This document shows, in pieces, positions 1 through 10,128 of a DNA stretch of 64,000 nt (positions within the stretch are counted from its first letter, which is position 1; the number at the start of each line of letters is the position of its first letter). Below the pieces are notes generated by a model. It made no database searches and was not told where the DNA came from. It saw only the letters and a list, made by a program, of their open reading frames with translations. Source of the DNA: Solanum dulcamara (taxonomy: Eukaryota; Streptophyta; Magnoliopsida; Solanales; Solanaceae); NCBI RefSeq assembly GCF_947179165.1, contig NC_077242.1, positions 36,825,097 through 36,889,096 of the forward strand, read 5' to 3'. The position numbers and the translations under genes are program-made.

Positions 1-456
1 GTATCCATTATTTTGGTACTCATTCTACCTTATGCATCTATTTTTCCCTGATACAAATCTGGGCAACAGGTGACAATATTGATCTTGTGCATAGTACCTG
101 GGATATTTGGAGATAGAGGATGAACTGGTGTCCTAGTTGAACTCATATCCTTCTATATATTGTTTTTTACTAGTCTTTTGTATCCGAGATAAGTCTATAC
201 TTATTTTTGAGTCTGTACTCATTTTTGTCTCCTAATACCATTGTCCACCAAGTCTTGGGATTGTATCTTACATTGTAGTATTCAATTATGTCTATTCTTC
301 TCGTCCATTATGTTTTTCCTTATTAAGTTGTTATTTCCTTCGATTTTGGACTATTTCCCACTAGGCTCATTACCTGACGTTCCAAACTATGTGTTGGCTT
401 ACCTATCGGTGGATTTTGATAGGTACCATTATGACTCGAGTTTTCAAATTGTGACA
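1..456 (+). repeat. 3' end of an LTR (element K), cut by window start
   Basis: The segment ends in GTGACA, like the other chromoviral LTRs here, and is followed two bases later by a tRNA-Met-type primer-binding site. It is therefore read as the right end of a 5' LTR on the plus strand whose beginning lies outside the window. A reading frame at 241-468 crosses the LTR end and starts at a non-ATG codon; it is not taken as a gene. Confidence 0.6.
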
Positions 457-459
457 AGT

Positions 460-471
460 TGGTATTAGAGA
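460..471 (+). other. Primer-binding site of element K (initiator tRNA-Met type)
   Basis: The bases TGGTATTAGAGA match the 12-base complement of the plant initiator tRNA-Met 3' end (TGGTATCAGAGC) except for two changes. The site lies three bases after the LTR end, the normal place for priming minus-strand DNA synthesis in an LTR retrotransposon. Confidence 0.6.
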
Positions 472-800
472 CAATTTCACCTGTGTCATTGGTGCAAAAG
501 CTAATGACTAGTAGAGTCCTATAGATCGGTGCAGAGACGTCTGTTTCCTATTTGTGGGATGTTATAGGGCATCTTTAGGAAAATTCTATCTTTTGATCCC
601 TTATCGTGCATTACGTTGTCTTAATTAGGATGGATCATACATGTGGCGTGGCGGTCAGGGGTGATGCTCCTGAGCATGCACATGCAAGTGTACGTGATCG
701 AACAAGTAATATAGTTACTCTTAAGAGTCGGATTATCATACCCAAAGGACTTATGATTAGGAATATCAAATTTCACGCTAAACTATAATTAATCGCCAAG
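472..800 (+). pseudogene. Leader and truncated start of a chromoviral gag (element K)
   Basis: After the primer-binding site comes a leader containing AGTAGAGTC, also found in the leaders of elements A, B and G. An ATG at 630 opens a frame of 53 codons (MDHTCGVAVRGD...) that ends at a stop near 788. Its position and composition fit the N-terminus of Gag, but it is short and I see no capsid or zinc-knuckle motif after it. The rest of element K is missing: by about 810 the sequence no longer resembles gag. It could also be chance; identification rests on position. Confidence 0.35.
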
Positions 801-814
801 TGCGTATAGAGTGT

Positions 815-3669
815 TTGAAGTGTATAACTATCTACAATCGTAATGAATAAATTAACTAAAACTTATTAGCAATTATTTGATTTCACTTTAGGTTTGGTCA
901 ATGACTTGGGAAATTCCAGGGCTATGGCTTTAACGCAAATTCATGCATAGTATCTTCCATTAGAATCTGAATGGCTATCAAGTTACTCATTTAGATAGTT
1001 AATAATATGATCATGATCTATCGACCTCTAATCGCCTGCCATAATTGATAATATAACTCTATAGTTAAGCAGGGAAGGATTGGACCAACTCTGGAGCATT
1101 AAGATTTCATCTTATTTATAACCAAACTTGGTAAACTAGGTATACCTCTATCCTAGATACAAATTAATCTAAGTTTTTGGCAAAAACGGATAATGCTCCA
1201 TGTATTCCGCATTTTATCCCTTGATTCCTCTCTCGAGTTCCAAAGAAGACGATATGTGTATTCTAATTGTTATCAAGCATTAAGATAGTAAGACCAAGAA
1301 AACAAGAATAACTTTTAACAATAACCAATCTTCATCTAACAGATTTGATACTAAACGACCATTCATAGACGCAACCCTAGAACAAAGGGATTTAGCCATT
1401 CAGAACTTGATACTAAAAGTTTGATTCATCAAAAATCATTCAAAAAATTAAAAGATGAAAAAGAGTAGGAAACAACCCTAAAAATTGAAGAAGAAAGTCA
1501 TCCAAGTTGTGTCCTCCAATTATTAGGAAAACAATAATTAAAAGAACCAAAAATGAGTCTATTTATAGATTATGAAAAAATGTGTGCAAACTAATCCTTC
1601 TAGTCCGCAATATGGAGCAATCATGTACCACTCTATCTTTATTGCATGTCTACTCTGTGAGACACTCCGCGATATAGAGAAATCACAGACCACTTTGGTC
1701 TAATTTCCTGAAGGCTGAATTTTTCTTTTCTAGCTCCGCAACATGCTCCACAATACAAAGTAAAGGCGGACTGCACTGGTTCTTCCACCTGAAGGCTGAA
1801 TTTATCTTTCCCAACTCTGAGTTCTCTCTTTGAACTTTGTGTCACTCGTTTACTCATCTATAAATCTTCACATCACCATCATCTCATTTATTCTTCATTC
1901 AAGTGTCTTTTCCATGCGATTTCCTTCCTACAAACACCTAATCGCATTGGTTAGGAAAATAACATAAACAAGGCCAAAAACAACAAACATGACGACTTTT
2001 ATTCTTGAATTTAGATAAATATGGGTTTCACTTAGCTTTTAAGAATATAAGTACGCCCAACACCACCAGCTCACACTTAAAGATTTGTTTGTCCTAAAAA
2101 AATCAGCACATTCATACACATAACTTCAACTTATGACTCAACATAAAGGTATTATATTTTCAACTACACAACTCATAAAGCTTTTATCTTTTCAATTCAA
2201 GCATGATATAACTTCATATCGTTACGTATCAAACTACATTGATAGGTCTTAACCTCAAGAATCAACTCAACAACGTTTGGCAAACTCAAGCACATAACTT
2301 CACTCAAAACATCATATTGATCACCTACCTTTCATCAAACATGCGCCCTTACCACAAAAGAGTCACCCAACTTTCACTCATACAGAAAAAATACATTTCA
2401 ATACTGATGTAAGACCATAATCTCTCAATCACACAAATGAATTCACTTGTCACGCTCGACAAACCTTAGTCTTTCCCTTAGTGTGATGCTGCACAATTTA
2501 TTATGCTCGAATGACATCAAATGGGAATTTAACGGGTTGTAATGTAGGCTATGGGCTAGGTATGGAAACTATATGATAGTGACTTACACTTCTCTAAGTA
2601 CTTTGCACTTTTTTGACTTCATTTCCCATTATTCTATTCTCTATACTTTCAGCCCTCTCTTTAACACAGTCCCTTAGTAGTAACTTTCTCTTATTCAAGA
2701 ATGATTCACTTTTCAAGTATTTTGTTTTTATTTTGATTTTTCATATAGATAATAATATTTCCAAAGAGAGCCTTTTTATCACTTTGCAACCAATAAATTA
2801 TTACCTTTCACATTCAACCATTCCTTTTTTGTTAGATTCACAACATAAAACAAGTCTATGATATTGTGCTTATAGAAGCAGGGTACCATAATTAAGGATT
2901 CAAAAAAAGAGTTAAAGCAAAAATATGGCTACCAATAAAAGACTATAGGCTCAAAGGGGCTAGCTATTGATATATTATCTGAAAGGCTAACTTTCTTAAA
3001 CAAATCAAATGAGGCCTATTATCATCTCCTAAATAGAGCAATAATTCATATTTCGCTTCACACACACCAGGCAAGTTCTAGATATCATATTATAACACAG
3101 AATATACAAATATTACCACACATTGGCACATGTTCAAATCAGGCATGATCAGTATAGATTTCGTTTTTCAGCAAATGTAAGAATTCTATTTTAAGGTTAA
3201 GTTCATTTTGAGTCAACCCAAGAGCCTAAGAGTCTCTAAACATAGTTCAACTCCATGCTTTTCACACCCTTGACATTAAATTCTCATGTAGCCTTAGCAC
3301 AATCATCTTGACACAATAAACACAAAGATTAAATTACCCTTAAGATGGTTGTCATTTATCTATCATAGGGTAACATCAGTCAATTATGACTACTCACTCA
3401 ATCCTACAAAGAAAATCTTTTTTTATTGTTCAAAGGGACTATCCTTGGTAAAAGGACCAAAAACAAAGCTCAAGGAATCTAAATAAAAGAAACAATCACA
3501 TATCAAAACTATTTACATAAGGAACCAATATACCCTGCCCCACACTTAAAACACCAGTACTTTCCCAGTGTTGAAATCACATATAAAAGAAAAACATAGG
3601 GTATATGTAATTCCCAGATCAATCTTCCATTTCATCATTGGACTCAGCATCCATAAGGATAATATTTCA
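815..3669 (-). other. 3' non-coding (and possibly LTR) sequence of element H
   Basis: No gene is visible on either strand. On the minus strand, 3674 to 3619 reads as a short acidic C-terminus (DAESNDEMED, then stop at 3619-3621). It is followed by a purine-rich block whose plus strand is CCCCACACTTAAAA (3538-3551). A second such block, CTCACACTTAAAGAT, is near 2072. Similar paired blocks occur about 1.5-1.7 kb apart at 58.09 and 59.76 kb in the second Athila-like copy I, which supports the assignment. The reading frames at 1639-1857 and 2613-2861 show no recognisable domain. The LTR of H may lie within about 815-2000, but I cannot place its ends. Confidence 0.4.
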
Positions 3670-3674
3670 TTTCA

Positions 3675-4745
3675 TGTCACGACCCAAGCTAGGCCCTAGA
3701 TATGACATGACGATCGAAAGACCGAAAGTGCTCCAATCAATCCTCTTGATGTATCAAAAAAATGCATAAGGTAAAATAAAGAGGAAACAACATAGAAAAA
3801 CTCAAGAGAACATATATCATAAGAAACATGAAATATGACAACATAGACTTCTGTAGTTAAGTGTCCAACAAACCTCTACTACTCAATACGAGCAAGGGCT
3901 AAGACATGTCCCTAGCTCACCCTAAATGAAAAATATAGCCTTTCTAAAAGGAAATGAACTCATAATCTTACCCTCGAATAGATGAGGACTCACCAATGTT
4001 GGAGTACAGCAACTCGATCAAGCCACATATAGAATGGATGTGATCATTGACCCCTATACTTTGATACAATGTAGGCAACAATATGCATTAGTATGTTTGA
4101 ATGTACTAAGTATGTGGGCATGCTATGCAATATGAAACATGAGACACAATGATCAATTAATACACATGCTATAAAACAATAAGTAACGTCATGAGAAAAC
4201 CATAAAGGATCAAAGCATTTAAAAGACATAAGTGAGATCATAAGAGTACATAAGAAAGTATACATATGTGGAATAGAACCATATTCGACAAGAAGACCAG
4301 GTGAGATATAATATAAAATCCTGATGCTTTCCATATAATTGAAGAAAGGGAAATCTACTTGCAAAGGTAGACTCTACACCGCTAGACAGAGCATGAACTT
4401 GTGCTATATGTGGATCCACTAGCTAGGCCATAAGGAAAACCTATGGTGGCATATAGTTATAACACTAGAGACTTTATATAAGGACCTCATAGGTCGAGCC
4501 CCCACCTAAAGCCTCATTCGGTGCTAAGTCAAAACTCACGGAATATATTTCATAAAAGCATACTTTAACATATATTCATAAGCTTATCAAAAACCATAGT
4601 TCATTCTTTTCATGATCATATCTTGTAGGAAAGGAAAATCATAAATACCAATTCAATTTATAAAGCTTGTTCATAAGTTTCATAATTAATAGAATAGCTC
4701 ATTTTCATATCATAATTACAATGTGAGTATAAGCCTTCCAACATC
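3675..4745 (-). repeat. Truncated 3' LTR of element C
   Basis: This segment aligns along its whole length with 26837-27715, the corresponding part of the other LTR of C. Shared blocks include the terminal GACCCAAGCTAGGCCCTAGA and the region around 4713 and 27685. At about 4738-4752 similarity to the LTR stops and protease-coding sequence begins, so the LTR start was lost in a deletion. Reading frames at 4044-4364 and 4219-4419 lie within the LTR and show no domain. Confidence 0.8.
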
Positions 4746-5371
4746 ACAAATCTCATAGCAAGGCAAGGATTAACAAAAGATAAGTTGGCACCTGGATCAA
4801 GTAATACATAAACATCAGAGTTAAAGACCCATAACATACCCGTACAATATCGGGAGTCTCATCCACATCTTGCCTAGCATGAAGAGCATAATAACAGTTG
4901 TTGCGTTCACCACCTTTTGGTTAAGCTTGACTTTCCCTCTTTGAGCCACTTGACCTTGAGGACAACCTTCTCTACCACTATTAGCAACGTTAGGGCATTC
5001 TAAGAGTTTGTGGCCTATCTTGCCCCATCCATATCAAGAAACCATCCCAACCAAACATATTTCTCCTTGATTCTTCCCACACATAGCATACTTGGGAAAA
5101 GTAGAAATACTAGAATTCACACCCCCACCTTGAACCTTAGGGTATGCAATCTATCCCTATCAAACCTTTGGCCCAAATCTTGAGAAGAACCTTGGACTTG
5201 GAATCTTTGGCCTTATTGAAAGCGTTCACCACCACTACCAGTCTTAGCATTAGAAAACACACCTGCAAACCAAGCCCTCATGGACTCACTCATTATTTTG
5301 TCCTTAAGCATATATCCTTCTATTTTTTTGACATAAGTCATGAGCTTAGATATATCCATCTCTTTAAGAAG
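4745..5371 (-). pseudogene. Gag C-terminus and protease fragment of element C
   Basis: Read on the minus strand from 5371, the sequence continues the Gag frame interrupted by element A. It includes MDISKLMTY, which matches MDISKLMTH in element E (44010-44036). Further on are decayed zinc-knuckle-region pieces and, near 4760-4800, the protease motif VLLDPGANLSFVNP. This motif surrounds the catalytic Asp (usually DSG or DPG) of a retroviral-type aspartic protease. Several stops and shifts break the frame. Reverse transcriptase, RNase H and integrase are absent because the protease is fused directly to LTR sequence at about 4745. Confidence 0.7.
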
Positions 5372-7316
5372 TGTTATAATTCACACTCTTAAGCTCGGAA
5401 TGCCTCCTAACCTTCTTAGAAGTTATTATGTGAGCTGAATAATCTACGAAACCATTAAATAACTCTAAGGAATGGAGAATGTGATACCCCATGGTAGGGA
5501 AGGTTGGAACTAGGGTCATGAGAAGTCCGAAGGAGTTGGAGGTGAAGTAATGAGTCGTAGGACTCGATTTACCTATGTAAGCAATTAAATTAGGAGTCTT
5601 ACATACTTAAGTTACTTGAGTGCATACCAAGATTACATAGAAAGGATTACATAGGTTCTTAAAATAAAACAAGATTACGAACCCATGAGAAAGAGGCGAG
5701 AATAACATGTGGAAGCAAGAGGAGGCACCACGTGAAAACATGGGAAGGTTCCATGTGGAAGAATGTGACCCACTTGATTGGGGTCAAGTAGGTGACCCAC
5801 CTTCTTGGGGGTGAGCCCACAAGGACACGTGGTAGCCTAGGGGGCAAGGCATAAATCTGGGGCCCAATAGGGGCTAGACACGTGTCACCCTATGGGGATG
5901 ACATGTGTCACCTCCAAAGCCACCCTATACATGTATATGTATGACTCTTATTTCATCTCCTTATCCAAAACTTATCCAAAACCAAAGGAAAGAATCCTAA
6001 AGACTAAGAGATAGTACTACGACGGCAATAAGGAAAAAAAGGTAAGCTTCCAATTTTCCGTTGTGAATTAATTATCTACGGTGTTCCTCAAGCATGTGGA
6101 GATGTATATATGTATCTTATGATGTCTACAAAATCATGTATTCTGGTTTACGCCTAGAAAAGTAAGAAAGAAGAAGAGAAAAATGCTAGGAGCACAAGGG
6201 AGGGGACCTACGGGTTTGAGCAAGAAGAAGGGTAAGGCCCAATTTCATTCTGCGAATTAATTATTTAGGGTATACCATGGTGATATGACGGTATTTAATA
6301 AAAATAAATTTCAATTTGGGACAGCGAATAAGCGATACAAATAGTCCGCTAAAGTTTCAGCACGACAAGGAACTTCTGAGGCTAGTTTGGCGAGTTTTGG
6401 CCAATTTCAGGTAAGGTAAGACCTTTCCCTTCAATTTGGAGTTTATGGTGTTGTTATTAAGTGTGTTAAAGTCTGTGTAAGTGGCTGGAAATATGAAAAT
6501 TCCATAAATATGCTCGACGATTCGAAACAAACTAAATTGGAGTTGGTATAGTTAAATTATAGTCGAAGCAAGGTGTTGTACTTGTGGTGTGCTGCTGCAG
6601 GTGGGTGGGGGTGTATTTCAGGGCCTAAATGTATTCTAAAGGAGGTGTGGGTGCTTCAGGTTGCAGCCACACGACCCCTCATTTGATATAATTAAAGGTT
6701 TTGCGAAATAAAGACTAAAAACCCTATTTTGGTATCGTAATTTTCAGCAAGTTGTTTGGAGCTTATATTGTGTAATGTTGCCATATTTTATTTGTACATG
6801 AGCTGCAGGTTGTTGTTGTTGGTTGGCTGTAGTGATTAGGGATCTAATTGGAAATTCAGATAGGGCCTGTTATAGGGGAGGTGCTGCCCGATTTTCGTTA
6901 ACTCCTTAACTAGTTAAAGAACTAGTCGAGAAGATGAGCGAGGAAATGAGTCCTATGAATACTCGTGTGCAACCTAAGATGCTGAAAAGTCAGGGATGGT
7001 TGATATTCGTATTTCTTCCGTGTTGAATAGGTTCAAAGGATGATGAGGCGAACGTGATAAAGAGTAAGTTGTAAGAGGTATGTGAAGCTTTCTCTTGGCA
7101 TTTTTTGGCATAGGTATATAAAGCTATCTTTCTTTCTTTTTGGCATGCCTTAGCCGTAAGTGAATTGTATATGAATTATGGGGATAATTACATTCCTTGA
7201 ACTCCAAGTACGCCTCATAATCTCTATCCACTGCTTGGTATTGGAACTCCTGCAAGAATTGAGTATTGCCCTATAAAGACTTCTACATGTTAAAAAGTAG
7301 TGTGTGGAAAGCTATC
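5372..7316 (+). repeat. 5' LTR of element A, first part
   Basis: This part aligns with 22563-24506 of the 3' LTR. It contains G-box-like CACGTG sites, the hairpin at 5785-5807 and a TATA-like region near 5920-5950 (CTATACATGTATATG). It stops exactly at the TSD CTATC, where element B was inserted. Reading frames at 5659-5847 and elsewhere are not supported as genes. Confidence 0.85.
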
Positions 7317-7650
7317 TGTTACACCCCACACTTTTTAACTCGGAATGTCTCATAAGTTCCTTAGATATTATCATATGAGCCAAATATGTTACGACACTAT
7401 CAAACGACTCTAACGAAGGGAGAATGTGATACCCCATAGTAGAGAAGGTTGGAAATGGAGTCATAAGAATCCGAAAGGAATTGGAGGCCAAATGATGAGT
7501 CATAGGACTCGACTTACTTATTTAAGCTACTAGCTTAGAAGTATTACATACTTGAGCTAATTGAGGACATACCAAACCTATGTAGCATGGATTACATAGG
7601 CTCTTACAATAGGGCGAGATTACAAACCCATGAGGAAGGAGAAAAGACGA

Positions 7651-8038
7651 CACGTGGCAGCCAATGGAGGAGTGAAACGTGGCAGCACCTCAAGCAAGTA
7701 GGTGACCCACCTGCTTGGGGTCAAGTAGGTGACCCACCTGCTTGGGGGGAGGTGGACCCCATGTCACGTGGCAACCCTTTATTGGCAGCATGTATGTGTT
7801 GGCCCAATGGGGGCCGAACACGTGTCACCCTTAGGAGCTGACATGTGTCACCCCCTAAGGCAAAATATATCTATATTTTAAATGACTCATAGGTCATTTC
7901 TTGGTTCAAAACTTCAGCAACAACTAAGAACAAAAATGTAGAGAATAAAAGAGAGGCAGCCACGACTTGAAGAAAACTAAGGTAAGTCTTAAATTTTTCT
8001 CCATGAATTAATTATCGAAGGTGTTCCTCGAACACGTG
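7651..8038 (+). promoter_or_regulatory. Candidate LTR promoter of B: G-box cluster, hairpins and TATA-like block
   Basis: Four perfect CACGTG G-boxes are at 7651-7656, 7765-7770, 7819-7824 and 8033-8038. Between the first two are two 23-base hairpin units (7695-7717 and 7722-7744) with 10-base arms. An AT-rich TATA-like stretch (AAAATATATCTATATTTTAA) is at 7863-7882. CACGTG is the binding core of plant bZIP and bHLH factors. That the cluster drives element transcription is inference from its place in the first part of the LTR. Confidence 0.45.
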
Positions 8039-9835
8039 GAGGTGTATATATGTGTATTAGGATGAATAATGAGTCGTTACTTCAGCCTTACACTTGGAAA
8101 GTTGAGGAAAGTTGAAAGAACAAAGAGAGAAAACGTTAAGAGCTAGTTAACAAACCCTTTTTTGAATGGGATTATTGTTAGTAATATTAGTATAACTTCT
8201 TTTGTACAGCTTCGTTTCTAGTTATTCAATATGCTTTGGAAAGGTATTCCATAGGTCTATAACTTTTATTTCTTTAAAATTCAATTTTTTCTTTTATCTG
8301 CTCGAAAAAGGGTGATAAAGTATAGACGAGGTACTGCCCAGATTTTGGTTTTGGACATCTTACACGGACTGCTGTTGGTATTTTGGGCATATTATTTTGT
8401 ACAGAACTGATGTAGGGGTGATTAAAAATTGTATGCGACCCTAAGAAACATGTATATAACTTTCATGGATGACATAAAGCCTGTTTCCCTTAATTACCCC
8501 TTCGAAATGAAGTGATAATGCAAGACAATAAGCTTTCCAGAATTCACGTTTTGATAGGTTAGAGTTAGTTGTTTGGGGTTTGTATTTTCTAATGTTGGTG
8601 TGAATTGCTTGTATATATGTTGCAGGTTGTTGTTGTTGGTTGGCTGTAGTTATTAGGGGTGTGATTGGAAATTTAAAAAGGGCATATTATAGGGGAGGTG
8701 CTGCCCGATTTCTGTTAACTCTTTAACTAGTTAAGGAACTAGTCGAGAAGACGAGCGAGGAAATCAGTTCTATGAATACTCGTGTATAAGTAAAGGTGCT
8801 GAATAGTAAAGGGTTGTTGACGAGGTGAACGGGATAAAGAGTAACTCATAAGAGGTATGTGAAGCTTCTCTTGGTATGTTTTTGGTATAGGTATATAAAG
8901 CCTATCTTTTCTCTTTCTTTTGGCATGTCTTAGATGTAAGAAGGATATGATATGAGCTTTGGGGGTAATTTCATTCCCAGGTTCTGAATATGACTTCAGG
9001 ACCTTCACTCACTTTTGAGTCTTCGATAGGTTAAATAGTAACTGGAGGTATAAGCCTCTATATTTAAGGGCTCTATGAGGATAGACGTATGGATCCTATA
9101 AGCTGTTTGGCAATATTATGACACATGTCTATGGTTTCTGATGCTCTATATAGTCCTCCGTGACACCTAGCAGGTACTTTAATTACTTCCAAGTGAGAGT
9201 TCACTTGATGACTTCATTGAGTCTCAGATAATGATTTAAATTGTGTTTTGTTTATCACTACTCTACTCGTGCATACTGTAACACTTCTTTCATCGACCCT
9301 GGGGCCCAGAATAGTAATCGTGCACAATTCCACAGCATTGTTCATCGCGCCCTCACTAGAGGGCCGGGTACGTATATATATATATATGATGTTATGATGT
9401 TTTGTAATAAGGAGGTGATGGTACTACAAATATGATTCACCGTATCCTTGATAGGGCCGGCTATATTGAATATTTTAGCATGCATGATTTTACTTTTGCA
9501 GGTACAGGTTTCTGATTTGATATTTTATTCCCTACTTCTCTATTTCAGATATACCTCTAGTCGTATTGTGTTATGTTTTACATACTCAGTACATATGTCG
9601 TACTGACCCCCCTTTTCTCGGAGGGGCTGCGTTTCATGCCCGCAGGTACAGGTACAAGTTTTGGGAGTCCGTCCTCTTAGGATCCCGCTCAGCTCAGCTG
9701 GAAGAGGCTCCATTGAATCAGAGCCTAATTTTTGGCATTGGCCATTGATGTATAGTATTATTTTTTTATTGAGAGGTACGGAGGGGGCCCTGTCCCGCCA
9801 TATGTTGTCATTGATATTTTTAGAGGTCTGCTGAC

Positions 9836-10048
9836 ATGTATATGTGGGTTGTGTATATCAGTTTGATTCTGTTGGGTCTACATGATATGTGGTATATGTT
9901 ATTATGTTATGGCAGTCTTGTCGGCTTGCATGCCCTTTCATGTTATGACACAAACGAAAAGGGCTACAGGTTTATGAAAATATTATTGCCCAATGGGGCT
10001 CTATTACATGATATTGTTTTATTTATAGTTCAATTTGACCACAGCTAA
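9836..10048 (+). CDS. Small open frame conserved at the end of large LTRs
   Basis: A 70-codon frame begins at an ATG 277 bases before the LTR end of B. Matching frames occur in the 3' LTR of B (17108-17320), the 5' LTR of A (18560-18757) and the 5' LTR of G (minus, 40620-40435). The 3' LTR of A (about 25701-25916) has two internal stops. Shared pieces include YGSLVGL and YRFMKIL. The predicted peptide is hydrophobic at the start (VVYISLILLGL). I recognise no family. Frame conservation may simply reflect nucleotide similarity of related LTRs, so coding status is doubtful. Confidence 0.2.
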   Translation: MYMWVVYISLILLGLHDMWYMLLCYGSLVGLHALSCYDTNEKGYRFMKILLPNGALLHDIVLFIVQFDHS

Positions 10049-10116
10049 CAGTTAGGTATACGGAGGGTCCAGGTCGGACCCTAGTCGCAGCCTATGGGGT
10101 TGGGTTTTGATAGAGG

Positions 10117-10128
10117 TGGTATTAGAGC
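10117..10128 (+). other. Primer-binding site of element B
   Basis: TGGTATTAGAGC differs from the initiator tRNA-Met complement TGGTATCAGAGC at one base (C to T). It lies four bases after the LTR end. The leader that follows (TCTAGTAGAGTCTTG near 10159) is shared with A and G. Confidence 0.85.

Larger units (their letters stand above)
7317..10112 (+). repeat. 5' LTR of element B
   Basis: The LTR starts TGTTACACCCC and ends TTTTGATA (terminal CA decayed to TA). It carries four perfect CACGTG motifs, a duplicated hairpin and a TATA-like block in its first 560 bases, and a 70-codon open frame at its end. It has no recognisable host gene. A short alternating TA run lies near 9372-9388. Confidence 0.9.

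Noticed and set aside
241..468. 75-codon plus-strand frame at the left edge
   Set aside because: It begins at a non-ATG codon, crosses the LTR end and overlaps the primer-binding site; no domain is visible.
6240..6275. TTTAGGG-like telomere motif (ATTATTTAGGGTAT)
   Set aside because: Only single occurrences exist in LTR sequence; there is no tandem array.
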